DNA from: Verrucomicrobiales bacterium
GTDB taxonomy: Bacteria; Verrucomicrobiota; Verrucomicrobiia; Verrucomicrobiales; DEV007
DNA: 5,489 nucleotides
Assembly: GCA_002708885.1 (NCBI GenBank)
Contig: PAPL01000033.1
Location: 57,628 to 63,116, forward strand
Direction of reading: 5' to 3'
Part shown: positions 1 to 5,489 of the stretch, piece by piece
Numbering within the stretch: position 1 is the stretch's first letter
How the letters are laid out: each line of letters opens with the position of its first letter
Translations under genes and position numbers: made by a program
Notes under the pieces: model-generated
What the model saw: only the letters and a program-made list of their open reading frames with translations
Database searches by the model: none
What the model was told of the DNA's origin: nothing

Positions 1-1
1 G

Positions 2-175
2 GATGAAGAAATACGTTCTCTCAAAGAGGCTTATAAAATTATTTTCTTGAGAAAATTGACAGTCTCAGATGCATTAGAGGAACTGAAAAACAATTCTTCT
101 GATCTTGCCAGTGATCACCCTGTTAATATTTTGATCGCATTTATAGAGTCCAGCGAGCGCGGTATAATCCGCTAA
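2..175 (+). CDS. lpxA: Acyl-[ACP]--UDP-N-acetylglucosamine O-acyltransferase, C-terminal 57 residues (5' end outside window)
   Basis: LpxA transfers a 3-hydroxyacyl chain from acyl carrier protein to UDP-GlcNAc, the first step of lipid A synthesis in the cytoplasm. Only the last 57 codons are present, read in frame from base 2 to the TAA at 173-175. The fragment corresponds to the C-terminal helical domain that follows the left-handed beta-helix. It begins EIRSLKEAYKIIF, matching the family's 'aIrnAYKliYrsG' segment, and ends FIESSERGIIR, matching the family's terminal 'F...S.RGliR'. The beta-helix and catalytic histidine lie off the left edge, so activity cannot be judged. The next gene starts 17 bases later on the same strand, so the two may share a transcript. 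LpxA implies an outer membrane with lipid A. The family assignment is from recognised C-terminal motifs; I regard it as secure despite the short length. Confidence 0.88.
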   Translation, partial: DEEIRSLKEAYKIIFLRKLTVSDALEELKNNSSDLASDHPVNILIAFIESSERGIIR

Positions 176-192
176 TTTATTTATCAATAAAA

Positions 193-492
193 GTGCATTC
201 TAATATCAATCGGCTTCGTCTCATTGGCTACGTAGAGGGAATCTCGTTTCTGGTCCTTCTATTATTCGCAATGCCTATGAAATATTTCGCCGGAAAGCCG
301 TTATTCGTAGTTTGGTTTGGTTGGATTCATGGAGTTCTTTTTATGTTGTTTTGTTTCGCATTGCTACAAACTAAAATTAAAATGAATTGGAAAATTACGA
401 CCGCAGCCGTTCCTTTGATAGCAGCGCTCGTGCCTTTTGGTCCGTTCCTAATCGACAACTGGTTAAAGAGATCAGGTCAGACCCGTTCCTAG
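193..492 (+). CDS. DUF3817 family small integral membrane protein
   Basis: This is a 99-residue protein with three predicted membrane segments, roughly residues 10-30, 38-59 and 66-88. Family hallmarks are visible in order: RLRLIGYVEGISFL near the N-terminus, AMPMKYFAGKP at about 26-36, the GWIHGVLFMLF segment at about 43-53, and VPFGPFLIDNWL near the C-terminus. These are the conserved positions of DUF3817 (YdzA-like) proteins, and the length is normal for the family, so the gene looks complete. The function of the family is not established; location is the inner membrane by prediction. The start is GTG at 193, chosen because the conserved 'RLRLIG.vEGiS' segment begins right after it and no ATG or GTG lies in frame just upstream. 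No Shine-Dalgarno sequence precedes it; the upstream bases are A/T-rich. It follows lpxA by 17 bases and may be carried on the same transcript. It converges with the next gene. Confidence 0.87.
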   Translation: MHSNINRLRLIGYVEGISFLVLLLFAMPMKYFAGKPLFVVWFGWIHGVLFMLFCFALLQTKIKMNWKITTAAVPLIAALVPFGPFLIDNWLKRSGQTRS

Positions 493-506
493 ATCTTCAA
501 TTCGTT

Positions 507-1097
507 TTATTGGTTTAGGATATTTACTATCCTCTCTTTTAGTTCGCTGAATTCAGAGTCATTTAATGCCGGTAAGCTGGTATTCTCCTGTTCTTCACTA
601 AACATTGGCAATTTGACCCACGAACGACAGCCCCCATACTTTTTTTCATAAGTTATATTCTGTTTAGCTTCAAATTTAAAGGTCCTCACAAGGGCTGCGC
701 TAATTGAAGGCTCCTCATTTTTTTCTTTTCCCCAATGATATCTTTCCAAAATAATTTGTTCTTTCCAAACGTGGAATTCATTGAGCGCAGCTATACTTTC
801 CCATTGAGATAAATTCCAGATTGAATCAATTTTTGCCCAGTACTGAATTGGCACAGTTTCACCAATTTCATATTCTGTTTTTGGAATAACTGATTCTTTG
901 GCATCAATGCGAACGCTCTGTCCCTGCTCATGGAAGCGGGTAGGAAACAAAGCAAACTTTTGGTGTTCGAACTGAAAGCCTTTTTGGCCCTCATGAATTC
1001 CTCCTTTGCGCAAAATCAAACTTTGTTTTCCGCTGCCAAGCATATCACATATCACTGCCCATTCTTTAAAAGCCACATTGATTAGTTCTCCTGACAT
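507..1097 (-). CDS. DUF1802 family protein, function unknown
   Basis: A 196-residue protein read from ATG at 1097 to the TAA at 507-509. It carries the DUF1802 signature near the N-terminus: FKEWAVICDMLGSGKQSLIL at residues 10-29, then RKGGIHEGQKGFQFEH at 30-45 and FALFPTRFHEQ at 48-58. No signal peptide or membrane segment is visible, so it is probably cytoplasmic. The biochemical function of the family is unknown to me, and I infer none. A longer form with a TTG start at 1133 (208 residues) is possible, but those extra 12 residues precede the conserved region and have no ribosome binding site. For the ATG at 1097, GGAG sits only 2 bases upstream, closer than usual, so the true start is uncertain. 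The gene converges on the DUF3817 gene with a 14-base gap and is divergent from the large secreted protein gene. A possible 31-residue ORF lies 49 bases upstream on the same strand. Confidence 0.85.
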   Translation of the reverse strand: MSGELINVAFKEWAVICDMLGSGKQSLILRKGGIHEGQKGFQFEHQKFALFPTRFHEQGQSVRIDAKESVIPKTEYEIGETVPIQYWAKIDSIWNLSQWESIAALNEFHVWKEQIILERYHWGKEKNEEPSISAALVRTFKFEAKQNITYEKKYGGCRSWVKLPMFSEEQENTSLPALNDSEFSELKERIVNILNQ

Positions 1098-1146
1098 CAC
1101 TCCAAAAATGTTACTTAATGACAATGCATGCAAGGAATTGAATGGA

Positions 1147-1242
1147 TCATTTGTAACACCTATGTGGAGCCATCCGGTTATTTAAGTTTTCCTGACCTTC
1201 ACGATCCTCTTCACTTTTAATCTCTCTTGCGAACCAACTCAT
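1147..1242 (-). CDS. Possible small hypothetical protein, 31 residues
   Basis: An ATG at 1242-1240 on the minus strand opens a 31-codon frame ending in TGA at 1149-1147. It is preceded by AAGGA with a 6-base spacer, the best-placed Shine-Dalgarno-like sequence in the window. The product starts MSWFAREIKSEEDREGQ and is strongly charged, with many acidic residues in the first half, and contains one cysteine near its end. I recognise no family. It lies 49 bases upstream of the DUF1802 ATG on the same strand, so it could be a leader or small partner gene in that transcript, or simply a chance ORF in the divergent intergenic region. A frame this short arises easily by chance; the ribosome binding site is the only positive evidence. 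Confidence 0.28.
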   Translation of the reverse strand: MSWFAREIKSEEDREGQENLNNRMAPHRCYK

Positions 1243-1256
1243 TGCTATTCCTTGTG

Positions 1257-1285
1257 TTTACCCTGTTTTACTGGTACTTTCTAAT
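1257..1285 (+). promoter_or_regulatory. Weak candidate sigma70-type promoter for the CotH/lamin-tail gene
   Basis: TTTACC at 1257-1262 (4 of 6 matches to TTGACA) and TCTAAT at 1280-1285 (5 of 6 to TATAAT, but missing the important second-position A) are separated by 17 bases. The -10 element lies 33 bases upstream of the ATG at 1319, in the divergent gap where a promoter must exist. The match is modest and could be chance in A/T-rich sequence. The promoter consensus of this organism is not known to me. Confidence 0.22.
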
Positions 1286-1318
1286 CAATACCTCCTCTAA
1301 AACATACCCCCCATTTTT

Positions 1319-4300
1319 ATGCATTTTTCTCAGCTCACCAATTTAGGTGCTACACTAATCGTTTCTATCATTTTGGCCGTCAGTTCATTTGCCGAGCGCG
1401 TAACTTTCACTGAAATTCATTACGCTCCAAAAGGTGATAAACCCGAATACATTGAAATATTTAACAATTCCGGTTCGGCTGTTGATTTTGCATGCTGGGA
1501 ATTTTCAGATGGCATCGATTTTAAATTTCCTGATTTTTCAGCATCATCCCCACAAAGAACATTCATGTGTGCTTTCGAGCGCATCCTCGTGACCAATGTG
1601 GATGAGAGCACATTCCGAGCAAATTATACGGTTCCGGGAGATGTCAAAATTTTCGGTCCTTATGATGGTGCACTAAGTAATGCGGGAGAGGCACTGGAGT
1701 TGAGAGACAAGAACGGCGTTATGGTTTGCCGTGTCCGTTACAATGATCGTGGAAAGTGGCCTGTGGCGGCTGACGGAGCCGGTCATTCATTGCGTTTAAT
1801 TAATAAATATCTGAGTTGCTCAAAATTTGATAACTGGGCAGCCAGCGCATCGCCAGGAGGCACGCCGGGCTCTGCTCCGGCAGGTTCAGACGGACAAAGG
1901 TTTTCCAATCCCTCAATAGATCTTGCTGCTTCATTTCCAATAGTCAATCTCGGTGATGAATGGAAATATGATGAGTCCGGAAATGATCTTGGCACCGCAT
2001 GGAAAGAACAAGAATACGACGATTCATCATGGCCCAGTGGTGCCGGAATCTTTGGTCGTGAAACTGCGTCACGGATCGCGGCAATGCCTGAACCAAAAAT
2101 TCAAACTGAATGGACAGCGCGGATCTCAACTCATTATATGAGAAAACAATTCGAATGGGCCGGAGGAACCAGTTCGGCTTTCTTTTCAATGGATGCGATG
2201 CTTGACGATGGGTTGGTTATTTATCTGAACGGGAAAGAAGTCGGGCGGCATCGTATGCCTGCTGGGGACATTAACTATCAGACCAATGCATCCTCGGTGC
2301 CTTCATCTCTCGAAGCTAAGGTAGAGGAAAGAATCATTGAGACAGACATCAGTGGTCTGTTAATCAATGGCACCAATACCCTAGCCGTAGAGGTTCATAA
2401 TAATAGTCGAAACAGCTCAGATCTTGTGTTCGGTCCGGTCATTCGCATTTCAGGTACTGGAGGTGCCGCCATTATTAATGAAGTAAAAGTCGGAAATGCC
2501 GGTGATGGCTTTATCGAATTTTACAATTCCTCTAATAAGGAAATCAATTTAGGGGGATATCATCTCAGCGATGACCTCAATGATCTCAAAAAATTTACCC
2601 TAGGCCAAAATGTCAGTATCCCGGCCACCGGATTCACAACCATTGGCTATAAAGAAACGGGATTTACTGTTGGGGGTGAAACAAAAATTTATCTCAGCTC
2701 CCCGGGCGCTGTTACAGCACTTGATGCTTTCGAAGCCAAGCTAGGAGTCGATGGCCGTTCCGTTGGAAGAAAACCTGCAGGCGGCGCTGACTGGTTTGTT
2801 TTTTCTGACCCGACTCCGGGCGCTGCCAATATCGACAGTAGTGATCTTGCGGGTCTACTTGATCTTAACGAGATTCACTTTAATGCAGATGGAAATGTGG
2901 ATTGGGTTGAACTGTCGGCTGACAGTGCTGCTGCGATTCCAGTTGATGGTTTGTCCCTAACTTCCAAGATAGATTTTTCAGATGCGGTACCCTTGTCAGG
3001 TTCTGTTTCGGGCAACGCCCCGAAGAGTTGGAATGTGAACTTTGCCTCTGAAAACTCAAATGAGATCAATGTCTATCTGATCACAGCTGGAGGAACGGTT
3101 TTAGCGGCAAATTCTTTCCGTGTACGCGATGGAGTAGAAAGTTATCAGAGCGATCCTCCTGGAAAAGAATGGTACCGCGGTGATGGAAGCACCAGAGATG
3201 CACCAAATGAACCTGTCAGAGAAACGAATATCATTATTAACGAAATCATGCACGACCCCCCGAGTGATGAAAGAAATGGTGAATACATAGAGCTATATAA
3301 TAGGGGTAATAATACTGTTGACCTTAGTGGTTGGGAATTTGTTGAGGGCATTAGTTTTACTTTCCCTGCAGGTACCACTATTGGGCCCGGAGCACATTTA
3401 GTAGTCGCTGCTAACAAAGATTGGATCAGTGCAAATTACGGAGAAGTTACGGTCATAGGAAACTATGAAAACAATTTGGCTAATGAGGGTGAACTCCTGA
3501 GGCTCGAAGACAGTAATGGAAATTTAGCCGATGAGGTGAACTACAAAGTTGGTGGAGATTGGCCACAATTGACCAATGGTGACGGGAGTAGCATGGAACT
3601 CATTCACCCATTCGCTGATAATGATCTTCCGAGCTCTTGGAAAGATAGTGATGAGAGTCAGAAAACAAAATTTGAAGAATACAGTTTCACGGGCATATAC
3701 CATCACCTTTCAGTTCCACGCTTAGATAAAGAATTGTGGGTCCATCTTGTTGGGGACGCACATGTTATTCTCAAAGACATAGAATTACTGAGGGGCGGAC
3801 AGGACATCATGCAAAATGCTGACAGGCGCACTACCAACGGCAGGGGTGAGACTGGTTGGCTCGCTCAGGGAACACACCATGCCAGCTATTTCGATAACGG
3901 TGAATTTCACCTGATCTCTGATGGACACGGGGACAACCGTGCTAATAAAGCTGAAATTCAGGTCAATGCGTTAACGCGGAACGATGAACTTACTCTCAAA
4001 TTCAAGGCCCGCTGGGTCAAAGGTAAACCCAGAGTCATTTTCAAAACATTCGAAGATAGCTTTGTTTCAACTTACAGGTTGCCTATTCCGAATGATCTTG
4101 GTAGCCCCGGTAAGGCCAATGGATCATTAGTCCCTTCAGCGCCTCCCTCACTGGGCCATTTATCACACAGTCCGGCAGTTCCTACTAGCAAGGAGCCCGT
4201 AACAGTCTCTGTGAAAGTTTCAGGAAATACAGATTCTGTTAAACTAATGTATCGTCAGGACTCGGCAACGAATGACAGGGACTGGAAATCTCTCACTATG

Positions 4301-5489
4301 AATGACGGTGGTTCGGGGGGAGACTCTCGTGCCGGGGATGGAATGTGGTCTGCACAGATTTTAGACCAAGGCGTCGACAATAGAATCGTTCAGTTCTATG
4401 TCCTTGCAAAAAAAGGTAATCAAGAAGTTACTCTCCCTTCCCGTGCTCCTGAAATACCAGCAATGTATGTTGTCGATGATTCTGAAATTAACACTGACGT
4501 GACGAGCTACCGAGTAGTGGTTTCGGCTTATGACATTCGTTCCATGACGAGTGGAACTAGTGCAGCATGGGAATGGAAATTCCCGAACCTGTCCAATCAT
4601 TATAAAAAGATGACACTCATCGTCGATGAAAGTGAAATTTTCTATAATTGTGAAATCCGATCATCGGGAAGCCCCTGGCACGCCGGGAGCCGATCCAGTT
4701 TTAGACAGCGTGGAAAATTTAAAATGCCTCTGGAGAAACGTCTCCGTGGCCTTGCTAAAATTGCATGGGACAATACGCCGGCAGCAGAAGGCGCATCCAA
4801 CATATTTAATAACAAAGTCCCCAGGTACATGCTTTACCTCATGGGACATGAAGTTAACGAAAACGAATTTGCTTCAATGATCGAAAATGGAGGAACGCCA
4901 AGGCACTCAGTTGAATTTTTTGAACCTGTGGGTAATGATTTTCTGGAACGGAATTTTGGTGATGATGGTCCACAAGGTGAGCTTTACCGTCAGGACGATA
5001 TCTTTTTCTTTGATGATAATTACAGCAAAGATCAAATCACTAGTCGGTACTGGTGGTACGCGGGCGATGACTGGCCTGGTCCGGGAAGATATCACAGCCA
5101 GTGGTTACTTCGCTCAAAGGAAACAGATTATGATTATACAGCTCTAATTAATCTCCTAAAAACCGTAAAGAATACTAAAGGATACACTGAAGATGAAATC
5201 AATCGCCTCGTTGACGCGAGAAGAATATGCATGATGGCCGCAGTGAGAGGTTACATTGGAGACTGGGACTCTTTCACTTTGCGACGCCCGAAAAACAGTT
5301 TCTTTTACAGGGGCCCTGGAGATGGAAAGTTTCATTTTTTCTTTCACGATTCGGACCTGGCCTTTCAGAACACCGGAGAAATGATTTATAGTGGCGGAAA
5401 TGAATTTTCAGCCTGGCTACGTAAACCTTATAACCGTCGTATTTTTAGATACTATTTAACTGAAATACTGGATAAATTTCAGTCCAAAG
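1319..5489 (+). CDS. Very large secreted lamin-tail-domain / CotH kinase-like protein (3' end outside window)
   Basis: The frame is open from ATG 1319 to the window edge, 1,390 codons with no stop. An in-frame TAA at 1298-1300 leaves this ATG as the only reasonable start; no Shine-Dalgarno precedes it. Domains in order: signal peptide 1-25 (cleavage likely after SFA); lamin-tail domain 28-187 (FTEIHY, EYIEIFN, GTPGSAP); galactose-binding-like domain about 207-378 (DDSSW at 234-238, DDGLVIYLNG at 296-305, LAVEVHN, SSDLVFGP); lamin-tail 383-505 (IINEVKVG, FIEFYN, GGYHLSDD); degenerate lamin-tail-like 513-613 (LNEIHF, DWVEL); lamin-tail 638-780 (INEIMHDPP, EYIELYN, LSGWEF); carbohydrate-binding-like beta-sandwich 785-935 (GWLAQGTHHAS, KFKARWVKG); Ig-like 941-1054 (HSPAVP, AGDGMW); CotH kinase-like 1062 onward. 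It is probably exported and may act on, or bind to, extracellular proteins or glycans. Lamin-tail domains plus CotH are a known pairing in Verrucomicrobiota and Planctomycetota, but substrates are unknown. The C-terminal anchor or sorting signal, if any, is off the edge. Confidence 0.93.
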   Translation, partial: MHFSQLTNLGATLIVSIILAVSSFAERVTFTEIHYAPKGDKPEYIEIFNNSGSAVDFACWEFSDGIDFKFPDFSASSPQRTFMCAFERILVTNVDESTFRANYTVPGDVKIFGPYDGALSNAGEALELRDKNGVMVCRVRYNDRGKWPVAADGAGHSLRLINKYLSCSKFDNWAASASPGGTPGSAPAGSDGQRFSNPSIDLAASFPIVNLGDEWKYDESGNDLGTAWKEQEYDDSSWPSGAGIFGRETASRIAAMPEPKIQTEWTARISTHYMRKQFEWAGGTSSAFFSMDAMLDDGLVIYLNGKEVGRHRMPAGDINYQTNASSVPSSLEAKVEERIIETDISGLLINGTNTLAVEVHNNSRNSSDLVFGPVIRISGTGGAAIINEVKVGNAGDGFIEFYNSSNKEINLGGYHLSDDLNDLKKFTLGQNVSIPATGFTTIGYKETGFTVGGETKIYLSSPGAVTALDAFEAKLGVDGRSVGRKPAGGADWFVFSDPTPGAANIDSSDLAGLLDLNEIHFNADGNVDWVELSADSAAAIPVDGLSLTSKIDFSDAVPLSGSVSGNAPKSWNVNFASENSNEINVYLITAGGTVLAANSFRVRDGVESYQSDPPGKEWYRGDGSTRDAPNEPVRETNIIINEIMHDPPSDERNGEYIELYNRGNNTVDLSGWEFVEGISFTFPAGTTIGPGAHLVVAANKDWISANYGEVTVIGNYENNLANEGELLRLEDSNGNLADEVNYKVGGDWPQLTNGDGSSMELIHPFADNDLPSSWKDSDESQKTKFEEYSFTGIYHHLSVPRLDKELWVHLVGDAHVILKDIELLRGGQDIMQNADRRTTNGRGETGWLAQGTHHASYFDNGEFHLISDGHGDNRANKAEIQVNALTRNDELTLKFKARWVKGKPRVIFKTFEDSFVSTYRLPIPNDLGSPGKANGSLVPSAPPSLGHLSHSPAVPTSKEPVTVSVKVSGNTDSVKLMYRQDSATNDRDWKSLTMNDGGSGGDSRAGDGMWSAQILDQGVDNRIVQFYVLAKKGNQEVTLPSRAPEIPAMYVVDDSEINTDVTSYRVVVSAYDIRSMTSGTSAAWEWKFPNLSNHYKKMTLIVDESEIFYNCEIRSSGSPWHAGSRSSFRQRGKFKMPLEKRLRGLAKIAWDNTPAAEGASNIFNNKVPRYMLYLMGHEVNENEFASMIENGGTPRHSVEFFEPVGNDFLERNFGDDGPQGELYRQDDIFFFDDNYSKDQITSRYWWYAGDDWPGPGRYHSQWLLRSKETDYDYTALINLLKTVKNTKGYTEDEINRLVDARRICMMAAVRGYIGDWDSFTLRRPKNSFFYRGPGDGKFHFFFHDSDLAFQNTGEMIYSGGNEFSAWLRKPYNRRIFRYYLTEILDKFQSK
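4502..5489 (+). other. CotH kinase-like domain within the large secreted protein (incomplete at C-terminus)
   Basis: Residues 1062-1390 of the large protein. CotH proteins are atypical, Fam20-like protein kinases first described from Bacillus spore coats. Visible landmarks are the N-lobe segment around IRSSGSPWH (1113-1121) and SFRQRGKFKMPLEKR (1127-1141), holding the candidate nucleotide-binding lysines K1133 and K1135. VEFFEPVGNDFLERNF follows, with E1202 in the position of the family's 'vE.vd..Fl' glutamate, then GELYRQDD (1220-1227), matching 'G.LYk'. RGYIGDWDSFTLRRPKNSFF comes next, with D1317 and N1326 as the likely catalytic aspartate and metal-binding asparagine, then HDSDLAF with D1344 and D1346 as metal-ligand candidates. 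Because both aspartate motifs are kept, an active kinase is plausible rather than a pseudokinase. Residue roles are my manual alignment to the family pattern, not a computed one. Confidence 0.8.

Noticed and set aside
484..509. Possible bidirectional terminator between the convergent DUF3817 and DUF1802 genes
   Set aside because: The gap is only 14 bases. AGATCT at 491-496 is a short palindrome, but I find no stable stem with a following T-run on either strand.
791..994. 67-residue minus-strand ORF in another frame inside the DUF1802 gene
   Set aside because: It lies wholly inside a gene with clear family motifs on the same strand, and its product has no recognisable features.
1252..1280. 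Alternative promoter reading TTGTGT / TACTTT with 17-base spacing
   Set aside because: Each element matches the consensus at only 3 of 6 positions, weaker than the overlapping candidate at 1257-1285.
1266..1324. An 18-codon minus-strand ORF (starts MHKNGGYVLEEV) overlapping the start of the large gene
   Set aside because: It is very short, overlaps the ATG and first codon of a well-supported gene on the other strand, and has no recognisable family or good upstream ribosome binding site.
1420..5347. Multiple 60-90 residue ORFs on both strands inside the large secreted protein gene (for example minus 3145-3417, plus 4626-4880, plus 4887-5147)
   Set aside because: They are in other frames of a single continuous 1,390-codon frame full of recognised domain motifs; they are shadow frames.
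1319..5489. Possibility that the large gene is broken by a frameshift or stop
   Set aside because: Codon-by-codon reading found no stop, and domain motifs continue in the same frame to the window edge; it is only truncated by the window.

Overview
The window suggests a Gram-negative bacterium. It opens with the C-terminal end of LpxA, the first enzyme of lipid A synthesis. It closes with a very large secreted protein that combines lamin-tail domains, galactose-binding-like beta-sandwiches and a CotH kinase-like domain. That architecture is typical of Verrucomicrobiota, especially marine Opitutae-like lineages, and of some Planctomycetota. The taxonomic guess is an inference from gene content and style. 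Base composition is moderately AT-rich by eye.

Layout: (1) positions 2-175, plus strand, the last 57 codons of lpxA. (2) 193-492, plus strand, a small DUF3817 membrane protein 17 bases after lpxA, probably co-transcribed. (3) 507-1097, minus strand, a DUF1802 protein that converges on gene 2 with a 14-base gap. (4) 1147-1242, minus strand, a possible 31-residue ORF with a good ribosome binding site, upstream of the DUF1802 gene; it is speculative. (5) 1319 to beyond the window end, plus strand, a reading frame open for 1,390 codons. It covers about three quarters of the window and is cut by the right edge. It encodes a signal peptide, four lamin-tail or lamin-tail-like domains, a galactose-binding-like domain, a second carbohydrate-binding-like beta-sandwich, an Ig-like domain and most of a CotH kinase-like domain. 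Many short ORFs on both strands in 1319-5489 are shadows of this gene.

The genes do not form one evident pathway. lpxA and the DUF3817 gene are a housekeeping envelope pair. The DUF1802 gene has unknown function. The CotH/lamin-tail gene is divergent from it and probably has its own promoter in the 221-base divergent gap (1098-1318). I see no tRNA, rRNA, CRISPR array, insertion sequence, attachment site or clear rho-independent terminator. The main point of interest is the modular secreted protein, with its cysteine-bearing first lamin-tail domain and its divergent CotH N-lobe. It belongs to a recognisable but poorly understood class of proteins rather than being a wholly new system.
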